Notes under the pieces: model-generated
Seen by the model: only the letters and a program-made list of their open reading frames with translations
Told to the model about the DNA's origin: nothing
The model's database searches: none
Source of the DNA: a virus
IMG/VR virus record: IMGVR_UViG_3300050821_002486
Span: 1 to 43,943 of that record
DNA length: 43,943 bases
Direction: 5' to 3' (one strand)
Program-made: the position numbers and the translations under genes
Part shown: positions 17,425 through 26,902 of the stretch, one piece after another
How positions within the stretch are numbered: the first letter of the stretch is position 1
Layout of the letters: every line of letters begins with the position of its first letter

Positions 17425-19512
17425 ATGGCACTCGACCCACGATTTATTACGACTAGCGATTTAGAGGAATATTTTGTCGATAGCCTGACAGGTCTGCCAC
17501 TGGCTGCTGGTGTCGTGACATTTTATAGTGATGAAAATCACAATACATTAAAACCTGTTTATCAACTGACATTGGTTGGTGGTAGCTATACTTATTCTGC
17601 ATTGCCTGATCCGGTTATTTTATCTTCTGTCGGTACATTTCAAGATGGTACAGGCAATAACATTATTCCTTATTACTATCCTTTTACTGGCACACCTGAT
17701 CAACAGACTGGCGTACAGGAACTTTATTTTATTACTGTCTATAGCTCTGACGGACGATTAATGTTTACTCGTTCAGCATGGCCTAACGGTGCGAATGGTA
17801 GTAGTGGTGGCGCAACAGTTGATACCAAGAACTTCATTCCTAATGGACAGTTCCTAGCGCATAACAATGCTGGCGCTGCGGTTGTTAACAATGGTGGTGG
17901 CAGTGGAGTGCCTGGTTATACCAGTGGTGGCAATGTTGATATCACCCATATTGCTCAAGGTGGCTGGGAGTTTGTAACCTCACATAATCCATCTGGAACC
18001 TATAATAATAGTTTCAGTGGCTATGATCCTTTGCCTAATAGCAATGATTTCCCACTCTATGCTTTTAACTTTGTCTGTTCTAATGCTGGTGGTGATGCCA
18101 TTAAAGATTTGGCTATCGTCTGGCCTGACGTGAATAAGTTTGGTACTGGTAGTCCTCCTGGCCAACAGCCTTATACGTTTTACTTTCAGGCTCACAGTCT
18201 TGACGGCGGTTCTTATAGTTTCGATGTATGGCGTATTTATAGTTATGGAAGTGGCGCGGGTGCTTCTGTTCCTTTGCAAGTGAAATTATTCACATTCACA
18301 TCTACGAATGCCCAACAGTATTTTAATGTCCAAATAGCAGGGTTCCCAACTAATACGGGAACAATCAGCGGAACAGATGATTATGTTGCATTGGCGATTC
18401 GTCCTAGCGGTACAGCCTGTAATACTCAATTTACCGACTTTGCTTTGATTTCAGGAGCAAATGCTATTGTTCCATTGTTTGTTCCTGTCCAGACAAACGC
18501 TGAGATGCTAGCGGAAGGTGTGGCTGGCTGGATGCCAACTCCCGATCCAGGTGGAATGGATTTAGGATTGCCATTGATCTTGACAGCGAAAGGTATGACA
18601 TTTGACAGGTCTATTGTCGGTCAGATCATAGCTAAGACTGAGATTACAGCTTTATCCAATGAATTGCCCATGAATGGAACAACATATATTGCATCGGCCT
18701 ATAATCAATTTACTGGAATACCATACCAAAGATTGATGAATTACTTATTGTTAAATAGTCCTGCAATCTCATCGGCTAGTTTAGCTGGAAATACGATTGA
18801 TGCTAATACCATTCCTATGTTTGGCACAGGTTTTAACTTCGTAACATTATTTTACGTTAGTACTGGCGTATTCAATGTTCAGATTAATACGATTGCAGAT
18901 GCAGGGTCAGCAACAGGCTCAGGCGCTGTTACGATTGTTGCAGGAATTGCTAATAACTATTATACCGCAACAGTCACTACTATTCCGGCAGCAGGATACT
19001 TTTGGTCGTTTACAACAGGATCATCGCATTTAACTTATAATGTTTGGTATTCAGTTAATGGTGCAGGTACGGCTCCTTCCGCGCCATCAGGTGCGAATAT
19101 CATGGTTAGTATATCTTCCACATCTACCGTTGATCAGATTGCAAAAGCCACGATTGCAGCAGTGAATCAGTATCAGTTTGTATTACCCAATCTTGCTGGT
19201 CTGTTTTTAAGAGGTTATGATCCTACAGGTATTTACGATACTAATCATGCAACCCGTCTTTTGCTTAACTTATCTTTTAATAATAGTCCGGCATCGGGTA
19301 ATTATCTAGGATCATTTGAAGCGGCTGCCTTCTTACAACATACTCATACAACTCCTGGAGCAATAGGCGAGTATGTATTGACATCTGGTTCATCTTCTCT
19401 AGGAGGATTAGGAGCTGGTGCAGGGTCAACCCCAGTCACTGGAAATTCTGCATTAGGTGGATCAGAAACAAGACCTGTTAACTTCTCTGTTAACTATTTT
19501 ATAAAGTATTAA
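17425..19512 (+). CDS. Tail fibre/collar-type protein (695 aa)
   Basis: The N-terminus (DLEEYFVDSLTGLPLAAGVVTFYSDENHNTLKPVYQLT) is the usual virion-anchoring opening of podovirus fibres. The central region is beta-rich. The last quarter carries QFVLPNLAGLFLRGYDPTG and a His-containing loop (FLQHTHTT), as in phage tail-collar fibre tips. Likely the main host-recognition fibre. Confidence 0.8.
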   Translation: MALDPRFITTSDLEEYFVDSLTGLPLAAGVVTFYSDENHNTLKPVYQLTLVGGSYTYSALPDPVILSSVGTFQDGTGNNIIPYYYPFTGTPDQQTGVQELYFITVYSSDGRLMFTRSAWPNGANGSSGGATVDTKNFIPNGQFLAHNNAGAAVVNNGGGSGVPGYTSGGNVDITHIAQGGWEFVTSHNPSGTYNNSFSGYDPLPNSNDFPLYAFNFVCSNAGGDAIKDLAIVWPDVNKFGTGSPPGQQPYTFYFQAHSLDGGSYSFDVWRIYSYGSGAGASVPLQVKLFTFTSTNAQQYFNVQIAGFPTNTGTISGTDDYVALAIRPSGTACNTQFTDFALISGANAIVPLFVPVQTNAEMLAEGVAGWMPTPDPGGMDLGLPLILTAKGMTFDRSIVGQIIAKTEITALSNELPMNGTTYIASAYNQFTGIPYQRLMNYLLLNSPAISSASLAGNTIDANTIPMFGTGFNFVTLFYVSTGVFNVQINTIADAGSATGSGAVTIVAGIANNYYTATVTTIPAAGYFWSFTTGSSHLTYNVWYSVNGAGTAPSAPSGANIMVSISSTSTVDQIAKATIAAVNQYQFVLPNLAGLFLRGYDPTGIYDTNHATRLLLNLSFNNSPASGNYLGSFEAAAFLQHTHTTPGAIGEYVLTSGSSSLGGLGAGAGSTPVTGNSALGGSETRPVNFSVNYFIKY

Positions 19513-19522
19513 AGGATTAATC

Positions 19523-19885
19523 ATGGCAACTTCAACAAAGTTTAATATGACGAAAGACGTAGCCGGATATAATGGCTTCGGTGTTATGTTTGCAACGGAT
19601 GGGTTTAAAGGATTGCTTGCGACTAGCACTGAACAGCATGTGACTGTTCCTGCTAATTATCCATATTGGTTAGCCGTATTTTCCTACACACCAGGCTCTA
19701 ATGTGTGGGTTGATATCAATGCTACGGCTGCAGTTCCAGTTGGCGCATTCACCGCAACGACATCAGATTTGAACCCTTCAGCTCGTTTGGTTCAGGCTGG
19801 CGATACACTCAGCTTTATTACTTCTGATGTAGCTGGCGCACAGGTAAAGGTTAGCTTCTATGTAGTAAGCGTATTTGGGAACTAA
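19523..19885 (+). CDS. Small beta-rich structural protein (120 aa)
   Basis: The protein has beta-strand character, with Thr/Ala/Val-rich runs and no Cys. AAAGGATTAATC precedes the ATG. It follows the fibre gene and may be a fibre-associated or head-fibre protein. No family recognised. Confidence 0.6.
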   Translation: MATSTKFNMTKDVAGYNGFGVMFATDGFKGLLATSTEQHVTVPANYPYWLAVFSYTPGSNVWVDINATAAVPVGAFTATTSDLNPSARLVQAGDTLSFITSDVAGAQVKVSFYVVSVFGN

Positions 19886-19888
19886 ACT

Positions 19889-20068
19889 ATGCTGACAAGA
19901 CCTAACTTTGGTATGAATATAGAGCAAAATCCATTAACGCATAGCCCGTTTAATGCTGATGTGAATATTGGTACATCCACACCACCACCGCCATCGAATA
20001 GATTTTTGTTACTGGATGGTGGAGACTTCTTATTGCTTGATGGAACTAATTTACTGCTTTTGGAATAA
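19889..20068 (+). CDS. Small fibre-associated protein with leucine/DG motif (59 aa)
   Basis: The C-terminus has two tandem LLLDG repeats and ends in NLLLLE. This short repeat is common near phage tail genes. The ATG lies 3 nt after the previous stop. The N-terminus is Pro/Asn-rich. Confidence 0.6.
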   Translation: MLTRPNFGMNIEQNPLTHSPFNADVNIGTSTPPPPSNRFLLLDGGDFLLLDGTNLLLLE

Positions 20069-20077
20069 GGACATGAC

Positions 20078-20464
20078 ATGTCAAAGAATATTGATCAAGT
20101 ATTTATAGCGAATCCAATCACGACTAACATTGGTACTGACTTGATGTACTTTGGCCAAAGTCCTTATGGTGCAGGTAATGATGCAGCGATGACTTATGCT
20201 AACTTTTCAGCTCAGTTTTTAAGTGTTGCTGGATTACCTGTTACTGTACCTAAAGGTGGAACGGGCATTGTAACGACTACAGCTTATGCATTAATAACGG
20301 GTGGTACGACTGCTACCGGAGCATTTCAGCATGTAAGTGGATTAGGAACTGCTGGACAAGTATTAACTTCTAACGGAGCAGGTACTTTACCGACATGGCA
20401 AGCTGGTGGTGGTGGCTCTTTTAACTATGGATTAACTTATATTATTGCGAGAGGGATTTACTAA
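20078..20464 (+). CDS. Short tail-fibre module protein (128 aa)
   Basis: Residues about 55-110 carry the module PKGGTG...LITGGTTATGAFQ...GLGTAGQVLTSNGAGTLPTWQA. The same module recurs two or three times in the fibre gene at 21898. It looks like a free-standing copy or recombination cassette. The stop overlaps the next ATG. Confidence 0.7.
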   Translation: MSKNIDQVFIANPITTNIGTDLMYFGQSPYGAGNDAAMTYANFSAQFLSVAGLPVTVPKGGTGIVTTTAYALITGGTTATGAFQHVSGLGTAGQVLTSNGAGTLPTWQAGGGGSFNYGLTYIIARGIY

Positions 20465-20880
20465 TGGCAGCAAATACCGTACCAATTTTTACTAACCCAT
20501 CTAATATTAGCTGGGCTAACATTTCAACTGCACAAACTGATCTAACGGGTGTCGCAGCAACTTCTGTTTTTACAGCAGGTGCAAATGGCAGTTATGTTTT
20601 ACAGCTACTTGTTAAATCTACTACCACTACAGCTACTGATGTAGGCGCTTCATTTAGAGTATTCATCGCTAATTCAAGTGGTTTCGGTACTGCATCGAAT
20701 AGCTCATTAATCATGGAATATACACTTACTTCTGTTACCGCAACAAATGGTGGTGCAACGCTCAATTTTCAATTTCCAGTAAACATACAACTTCCGGCAG
20801 GATATCAAATTGGAGTTGAAATTGCTGTTATTGATGCATCAACTGCTTGGCAGGTAACTTGCATAGGAGCAGATTATTAA
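20464..20880 (+). CDS. Fibre-tip-type beta protein (138 aa)
   Basis: A compact beta-sandwich-like protein (VFTAGANGSYVLQLLVKSTT; GYQIGVEIAVIDAS) resembling C1q/TNF-like or virion-tip domains. It is coupled at both ends: its start overlaps the previous stop and its stop overlaps the next ATG. Likely host binding; inferred. Confidence 0.6.
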   Translation: MAANTVPIFTNPSNISWANISTAQTDLTGVAATSVFTAGANGSYVLQLLVKSTTTTATDVGASFRVFIANSSGFGTASNSSLIMEYTLTSVTATNGGATLNFQFPVNIQLPAGYQIGVEIAVIDASTAWQVTCIGADY

Positions 20881-21881
20881 TGTATCAAGCAGGACAACTG
20901 GTTCAATATAAAGAAAGATGCTTTTATGTGGTTGGAAGTGGTTCCGCGCCAAGCGTTCCAGATGTCGTCAATTTCACAATTCCTAAACAAGCTAGATTTG
21001 TATATTTCATGTTAATTGGCGCTGGTGGTGGCGGCGGTGGTGGTGCTGTAGCTACTGCTAATAAAGCAGGATGTGGAGGCGGTGGCTCAGGTGCTGTGAC
21101 CAGTGCGATTTATTCTGCTCGCACCTTACCTGCAAATATATTAATACAAGTTAGTACAGGTGGAACAGGCGCATTAGGAGCGACAACACTTAATGCAAAT
21201 GGAAATAATGGGAATGCTGGTGGCGCTGCTTCTATTGGCGTGAATGTGCAAAGTAGTCAAGCTAATCTTCCTGGTTGTATTCTGTTTGCATCTCCTGGGC
21301 AGGGAGGGGGAGCTAATACGGGTAATTCAGTAGGCACAGGTGGCGCAGGAGGATCAACTACTTCAGCCGCATTAGCGGCTACCCCATTTGTTTCTAGAGC
21401 CATTTCCTATAACAACATTGCTGGATCAGCAGGAGGTTCAGGAAGCACCGCAACTACAACTCCTGCAAATTACGGGTATGTTGGTCTTACATGTGGAGGA
21501 GCAGGCTCTGCTGGATTAGGTGCGGCAGGATCATCTGTTAATAATGGAGGAAGTATTGCAGCAAATAACACTGAAAATATTTTTTTACTTCCGTTAAATA
21601 CAATTCTCGTTAGGGGCGGAGCTAGAGATACAAATGTTCAAGGTGGGAATGTTGGTTATAATGGTTATTCTAATATTTTAGAAAGTATTCCATTTGCAAC
21701 AAATACGCCATTATTTTCACTAGGTGGAGGTGGTGCTGGATCAGATTCTATTTTATCGACAGGTGATATTGGTGGCAATGGAGATATTGGATGTGGTGGT
21801 GGCGCTGGCGCTCCTGGAATTACCACTGGTGGTGCTGGTGGAAATGGTGGCCCTGCTTTTTGTCTGATTGAATGGTGGTAA
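20880..21881 (+). CDS. Glycine-rich receptor-binding protein (333 aa)
   Basis: The ATG at 20880 overlaps the preceding TAA and is preferred to an in-frame TTG at 20847. From residue about 48 onward the protein has repeated poly-Gly blocks (GAGGGGGGG, CGGGGSG, GGAGGNGG). These resemble polyglycine-II lattices of phage adhesins such as T-even gp38, here without sequence identity claimed. Probably exposed at the fibre tip and variable. Confidence 0.72.
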   Translation: MYQAGQLVQYKERCFYVVGSGSAPSVPDVVNFTIPKQARFVYFMLIGAGGGGGGGAVATANKAGCGGGGSGAVTSAIYSARTLPANILIQVSTGGTGALGATTLNANGNNGNAGGAASIGVNVQSSQANLPGCILFASPGQGGGANTGNSVGTGGAGGSTTSAALAATPFVSRAISYNNIAGSAGGSGSTATTTPANYGYVGLTCGGAGSAGLGAAGSSVNNGGSIAANNTENIFLLPLNTILVRGGARDTNVQGGNVGYNGYSNILESIPFATNTPLFSLGGGGAGSDSILSTGDIGGNGDIGCGGGAGAPGITTGGAGGNGGPAFCLIEWW

Positions 21882-21897
21882 TAGATAAGGAAATAAT

Positions 21898-24669
21898 ATG
21901 ACATTGATTATACCGATATCGCTATTGCCTCCTGGCACGCCAAAGGCTACGGATTTATATCCAGCAGATGATGTGACGGATTTAACTGATCCGACCTCTA
22001 CATTAACAGGCACCACTAAAAGTTATAGCTTGGCAGAACTGTCTACATTCCTGATAAGTCAGTTTGGTTATTTCTATGTTGCACCTTGTCAGGTAGCGAC
22101 AACCGCTGATATTGGAGGTCTTTATGTTAATGGTGTGGCAGGAGCAGGTGCAACGCTTACTAATAATGGCACTCAAGTTGCATTGACTATTGATGGTAGA
22201 GCAATGCTGGTTGGTGACAGGATATTAGTTAAGAACCAATCATCATCAGCACAGAATGGTATTTATTCGGTGATGTCAGTAGGTTCTGCTACCACTAACT
22301 GGGTAATTGTTAGAACGACAGACTTTGATACATCATCCAAAATATTCAGCAATGAAATTATCTATGTCATTGGTGGAACGGTTAACGCTAGCACTATCTG
22401 GATATCGAATGTATTTACTCCGGTAGTGGTCGGCACGACAGCGATTAATTTTAATCTATTTTCTATTCCTGTATTGCCATTACCATTAGTTCCATATGCT
22501 GTGGTAACAGGTGGCACAACTCCATCAGGCACATTGCAACAAGTTGCAGGTCTTGGTTCAGTTGGCCAGGTTCTTACTTCTCAGGGTGCAGGAACATTGC
22601 CAATCTGGGCTCCTGTTGGTATTCCTACTGGCGCACCATTAACTGAAGTGAGTGATACCAATGTCACCTTAACGCTGACTGGCGCACCTACTACAGCTTT
22701 GGTTACTGCTGCTGGAATTACGGTTGGCTGGACTGGAACTCTTGCTGTCACTAGAGGTGGTACAGGTTTAGCGAGTGCTACTGCATATAGTGTACTTTGC
22801 GGTGGAACGACTAGCACTGGTGCTTTTCAATCTGTGGCATCCCTTGGGTCGGCTGGACAGGTTCTGACTTCAAATGGAGCAGCTGCTCTTCCCACTTGGC
22901 AAGCTGGTGGTTCTGGAAGTGGAACAGTCAGTTCAGGATTAATTAATCAGCTAGGTTGGTATGCTGCGGCTGGTACAACTATCTCTGGATTAACAACGAC
23001 TGCTGATCGAGTCATGGTTAGCGTTGGTGGAGTTCCAACATGGACACTCTCATTGCCGACAGGAACGACTATTGGCGGTTATCTCCCATTGGCTGGCGGC
23101 ACGATGTCCGGTGCGATCAATATGGGTGGGATTGGCATTAACAACATGCTTGATCCAGTCTTGGCACAAGATGCGGCGACTAAACATTATGTCGATGTGA
23201 CAGCTAGTGGATTGAGCGTTCAGCCAGCGGCGCAAGCTGCAACGACTGTTAACTTGAATGCTACACAAGCTGGTGCGGGTGTAGGCGCAACCTTGACGAA
23301 TGCTGGCACTCAGGTTGCTTTTGCAGTCGATGGTTATTCAGCTTCCGTGAATGACGCTATCTTGGTTAAGAACCAAACGCTCACTCAGTATAATGGTATT
23401 TACATAGTAACCACTCTAGGATCAGGCGTTGCTAACTGGGTTCTGACTCGCGCTACTTATTACGATACTAACCTTCAGATCGAGCCTGGTAATTTAGTAG
23501 CTGTGAATCAAGGAACAGTGAATGGTGGTTCAGCATGGTTGCAGACTGCGACAGTTGCGACAGTTGATACCGATCCAATCTTGTTTTCACCATTTGGTGT
23601 GATTACAGCAGGAACTGGCTTAACAAAGACAGGTACAGTGATCTCATTGTTGAATCCTGTGGCATTGAATCTTGGCGGTACAAATGCAGCCCTCTCAGCG
23701 GTTAATGGCGGTATTGTTTATGGTACAGCGACTGCGATGGGTTTCTCAGCGGCTGGATCAGCTAATCAGTTACTAATTTCTGGTGGCGCTGGCGCTCCGA
23801 CATGGCTCGCCAATGCTGCTAGCTCTGTGATGGTAACAAGTGCTGGAAGTATACCTAGCTTTAGCACGACTTTACCTGCTGGATTAACGATCCCTGGTTA
23901 TGCTCATTCAGGTGCTAATAGCGATATTACTTCTATGACAGGCTTGACTGGTTATCTGCAAGCACCATTAGGTATTAAAGATGCCAATGGCAATATAGTG
24001 TTGAATATTAGTAATGTGGCATTAGCTGTTAATTTTATTCAGATTGCTAATGCTGCGGCAGGATCATCGCCTTCTATAACAGCTACAGGTGCAGATGCAG
24101 TAATGAATCTAAACCTGATATCTAAAAGTGGTGGCTTTAGATTTAAAGACAGCCGTAATGTCGCAGGGGCTTTCTTATCATTGGTGAATGCAGCAGGTAC
24201 TTTTGCCACGACTATTGGTGTGGCAGCAGCTCAAGCAACAAGTGTTAATTTTAACTTACCTGCTTTAGATGGTGTTCCTAATGGCCCAATGATCACGGAT
24301 GGATCAGGTAATTTATCATTCGGTGGTACATTTACTGATATCTCTGCGAGTATTACGGTTACAGGATTTAGTGCCATATCTGTCAAACAGATTAGACAAT
24401 GTAATATTGGTAAAATAGTTCATATTACTTTAGTTATTAATGGAACCAGTAATGCAACAGGTTTTACACTCACAGGTTTTCCAAATGCTTCTAATATCCA
24501 ATGGATTTGCCCAGCATTAATTACCAATAATTCAGCTAATAATATCGGATTAGTTAGTATGACAGCATTAGGTACTACTCTTACAGTATTTGCAAATTCT
24601 TCATCTAATTTGTTTGTTGCATCCGGTGCAAAAAATGTGTTTGTAAACTTTTTCTACGAATCTACTTAA
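21898..24669 (+). CDS. Large modular tail fibre (923 aa)
   Basis: The fibre is built from repeated modules. A GGTTxxG...GxVGQVLTSxGAGxLPxW motif occurs at about residues 200-240 and 285-340, with a degenerate copy near 590-640. A second type of module (GAGATLTNNGTQVALTIDG...ILVKNQ...YSV) occurs at about residues 70-190 and again near 450-560. Low Cys and long Ala/Gly/Thr strands suit a trimeric fibre. Internal duplication favours host-range recombination. Confidence 0.8.
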   Translation: MTLIIPISLLPPGTPKATDLYPADDVTDLTDPTSTLTGTTKSYSLAELSTFLISQFGYFYVAPCQVATTADIGGLYVNGVAGAGATLTNNGTQVALTIDGRAMLVGDRILVKNQSSSAQNGIYSVMSVGSATTNWVIVRTTDFDTSSKIFSNEIIYVIGGTVNASTIWISNVFTPVVVGTTAINFNLFSIPVLPLPLVPYAVVTGGTTPSGTLQQVAGLGSVGQVLTSQGAGTLPIWAPVGIPTGAPLTEVSDTNVTLTLTGAPTTALVTAAGITVGWTGTLAVTRGGTGLASATAYSVLCGGTTSTGAFQSVASLGSAGQVLTSNGAAALPTWQAGGSGSGTVSSGLINQLGWYAAAGTTISGLTTTADRVMVSVGGVPTWTLSLPTGTTIGGYLPLAGGTMSGAINMGGIGINNMLDPVLAQDAATKHYVDVTASGLSVQPAAQAATTVNLNATQAGAGVGATLTNAGTQVAFAVDGYSASVNDAILVKNQTLTQYNGIYIVTTLGSGVANWVLTRATYYDTNLQIEPGNLVAVNQGTVNGGSAWLQTATVATVDTDPILFSPFGVITAGTGLTKTGTVISLLNPVALNLGGTNAALSAVNGGIVYGTATAMGFSAAGSANQLLISGGAGAPTWLANAASSVMVTSAGSIPSFSTTLPAGLTIPGYAHSGANSDITSMTGLTGYLQAPLGIKDANGNIVLNISNVALAVNFIQIANAAAGSSPSITATGADAVMNLNLISKSGGFRFKDSRNVAGAFLSLVNAAGTFATTIGVAAAQATSVNFNLPALDGVPNGPMITDGSGNLSFGGTFTDISASITVTGFSAISVKQIRQCNIGKIVHITLVINGTSNATGFTLTGFPNASNIQWICPALITNNSANNIGLVSMTALGTTLTVFANSSSNLFVASGAKNVFVNFFYEST

Positions 24670-24680
24670 AGGATTAAATC

Positions 24681-25472
24681 ATGACAATCTCCGTAAATTT
24701 TGAACCAGGCAACAACAATGTACGTCTTGTTAGAATCGTAACTGATTCTACGTTGGCACAGGTTACGACTGCTGGATGGTATAATAATGCTGCCCCTAAT
24801 CAGCTTGTACCCAGTGATCTGGTAGAAGTGGCATATCTGCAAGGATTAAGTGGGGCGACAACTGCTATATTTTCTGTATCCATTACAGCAGGTGTAGTGA
24901 CTTTATCATTAGATGAATCAAGTGTAGTTTTGCCTGTCGTGGCAGGTCATTTTGCTAACTTCAATGGTACAGCTGGCGCAATTGCTGACGATGGTTATCT
25001 GCCATCAAACCCTGCATTGACACGTGTGGTTATGCAATCAGCCGCATCCGTTGCAGGTAATATCCCTCAGTATAATGATATCACTGGAACATTAGTTGAT
25101 AGCGGTCTTGCTGAAAGTAACATTGTTGCCAAGAATGCCGTGAATACAATGGCTGCTGGTTCCAGTGTAGTGCTTGCCAAAGTGAATGGTACTGAAGCGG
25201 CTAATGCAGTAACTGCCAGTGGTGTAGCAGGTGTGATTACTACTTCTGCATTGACTATAGCTGCTGGTAGTACTTATTCCATTACATGGACAAACACCTT
25301 TATTTCCGCAACATCTTCTGTATTATTGACGCTGCGTGGTGGAACCAATACTGTTGAAACAATCTCTTTAGTCTGCACCCCAGGTTCTGGTACTGCGACA
25401 TTAGTGATTAACAATATCGGGCCGACCAACGCATTAAACGGTACTGTTTTAATTAGTTATGTAGTTTTATAA
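24681..25472 (+). CDS. Tail fibre-type protein (263 aa)
   Basis: The beta-rich protein is Ala/Thr/Val-heavy, with fibre-shaft-like AGAIADDGYLPSNPALTRVVMQ in the middle. It follows the large fibre with AAAGGATTAAATC upstream. It may be a branch, adaptor or chaperone-like fibre partner. Confidence 0.65.
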   Translation: MTISVNFEPGNNNVRLVRIVTDSTLAQVTTAGWYNNAAPNQLVPSDLVEVAYLQGLSGATTAIFSVSITAGVVTLSLDESSVVLPVVAGHFANFNGTAGAIADDGYLPSNPALTRVVMQSAASVAGNIPQYNDITGTLVDSGLAESNIVAKNAVNTMAAGSSVVLAKVNGTEAANAVTASGVAGVITTSALTIAAGSTYSITWTNTFISATSSVLLTLRGGTNTVETISLVCTPGSGTATLVINNIGPTNALNGTVLISYVVL

Positions 25473-25482
25473 GGATGAGTAC

Positions 25483-25770
25483 ATGAAAGAATTGTTACAG
25501 CAAAGATTAAGTCAATTTACAAAGGCAATTGAACAGAAGAAGCAGGAATGTTCACAAGCTAATGCTGATCTGAATGTTCTATTAGGCCATGCGACAGAAC
25601 TATCCAATGTAATCGCATTGCATGACCAACATCAATTGGCTGAAGATGCTAAAAAGTTAGAAGCTATTGATGACAGTGTGGTGGAAGATTGTAATGATCC
25701 AGATCACGTTCATTGCGAGGCTTTGGGAGAAAATTGCGAAGCTGAACATATTCATTGCGAAGCTGTCTAA
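25483..25770 (+). CDS. Coiled-coil protein with His/Cys tail (95 aa)
   Basis: Residues 1-60 form an amphipathic coiled coil. The C-terminus holds two copies of an acidic HxHC motif (DHVHCEA and EHIHCEA), a possible metal site. It is the last rightward late gene and is followed by a strong hairpin. Function unknown. Confidence 0.6.
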   Translation: MKELLQQRLSQFTKAIEQKKQECSQANADLNVLLGHATELSNVIALHDQHQLAEDAKKLEAIDDSVVEDCNDPDHVHCEALGENCEAEHIHCEAV

Positions 25771-25776
25771 ACTTAA

Positions 25777-25817
25777 ATTCCTGCACGTGGAAACGGGAAG
25801 CAACCACATGCAGGAAT
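25777..25817. terminator. Bidirectional terminator between convergent operons
   Basis: A long stem, ATTCCTGCACGTGG (25777-25790) against CCACATGCAGGAAT (25804-25817) with one C-A mismatch, lies between the last rightward late gene and the first leftward gene end. Confidence 0.75.
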
Positions 25818-25828
25818 CTTACAACTAC

Positions 25829-25984
25829 TCAATTGTCGTTTTTTGAGTAACTAACGCTACAAGCATTTATAATCTGACTATCATTTTCATTCATCGTATC
25901 TAGTATTAATAACGTACACCATGTTATCAAACCAATTACAGATAGAAACAAAACGATGATCAATGCGTATTTGCAATCATTCAT
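25829..25984 (-). CDS. Small membrane protein (51 aa)
   Basis: Start chosen at the ATG after GAGGTAGTT, 8 nt beyond the SSB stop; the longer frame would overlap ssb. One hydrophobic helix (YALIIVLFLSVIGLITWCTLLIL, about residues 6-28) is followed by a polar tail. Function unknown; co-transcribed with ssb. Confidence 0.55.
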   Translation of the reverse strand: MNDCKYALIIVLFLSVIGLITWCTLLILDTMNENDSQIINACSVSYSKNDN

Positions 25985-25991
25985 AACTACC

Positions 25992-26405
25992 TCAGAACGG
26001 CACATCGGACATTGGATCAATTTCATGACAAGACGCATCTTCTTTCGGCGCTGAAGCTTCGTCTTGGTGGAACTTACTGCCTAGCATTTGCATGGTATCC
26101 AGGATGATAGTGACCGATGATTTCTCAGTGCCGTCTTTCCCGATATATTTTCTGGTATTTAGCTTACCACTCACATATACGTGCGAGCCTTTCACTAGAT
26201 ACTTCACACAAATCTCAGCCAGTTTACGATAACAAACACAGTTAATCCACTCTGTCAGTTTAACTTTTTCACCTAGTTTATCAGTGTAGGATTCACCAAC
26301 AGCAATGGAGAACGTCACCATCTGTTCACCTGATTTGGTATCTTTTGTATCTGGATCACGCCCAAGCCTTCCAATGAACTCACATCTATTTAGGTCTGCG
26401 GCCAT
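25992..26405 (-). CDS. ssb: Single-stranded DNA-binding protein
   Basis: The 137-residue OB-fold SSB has FIGRLGRDPDTK near the start, a central WINCVCYRKLAEICVKYLVKGSHVYVSG, and an acidic C-terminal tip ending SDVPF. That tip is the usual peptide that recruits replication and repair proteins. The gene is grouped with the Gp157-like and annealing-type genes, as is common in phage recombination modules. Confidence 0.93.
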   Translation of the reverse strand: MAADLNRCEFIGRLGRDPDTKDTKSGEQMVTFSIAVGESYTDKLGEKVKLTEWINCVCYRKLAEICVKYLVKGSHVYVSGKLNTRKYIGKDGTEKSSVTIILDTMQMLGSKFHQDEASAPKEDASCHEIDPMSDVPF

Positions 26406-26416
26406 ATTAAGTTTCC

Positions 26417-26902
26417 TTATTTAATTTGCAACGATATACCTCTTACCAATCGAACACCTGGTATGATCAAACCCAGATTTTCAATATCTTCTTTCACCCG
26501 TTTCTTGTCCAGTGTCAGCGTTTCCTTCTTGTTGAAGTACTCGACCGGAATTGAGTCAGGGTCATAATCTTCTACTGCTGGCGCATTATGCCTAATCTTG
26601 ATATCAAATAATGGACACTTATCAATATGCTCAATCTTGTTATAAACCATATTATAGACAAGATTAGCTTTGACCCGATCAAGGTTGCCTTCCAGACGTT
26701 TCTTTTTGGCTTGCGCCATCTTGATAGCATCTTCTGTTAAGGCAAGCTTTGCCTCCATTTCTTTGATGACGAATGCATATTGAACGCCTTTATCTTCGAT
26801 ATCAGCAAACTTAGTATCAATAGCCTTCAGATCATCGTCAGTCAATTCTTCTTTGCGTAGAAGCTCTTGATATTCGGCTGTCAGATTATAGAGTGAAGTC
26901 AT
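26417..26902 (-). CDS. Gp157-like protein (siphovirus Gp157 family)
   Basis: The 161-residue protein starts SLYNLTAEYQELLRKEE, continues as a long coiled coil, and ends with a short strand region (VEDYDPDSIPVEYFNKKETLTLDKKRVKEDIENLG), the pattern of the Gp157 family. That family is linked with phage resistance and recombination, but its biochemistry is unclear. Its start overlaps the end of the upstream gene (4 nt). Confidence 0.8.
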   Translation of the reverse strand: MTSLYNLTAEYQELLRKEELTDDDLKAIDTKFADIEDKGVQYAFVIKEMEAKLALTEDAIKMAQAKKKRLEGNLDRVKANLVYNMVYNKIEHIDKCPLFDIKIRHNAPAVEDYDPDSIPVEYFNKKETLTLDKKRVKEDIENLGLIIPGVRLVRGISLQIK

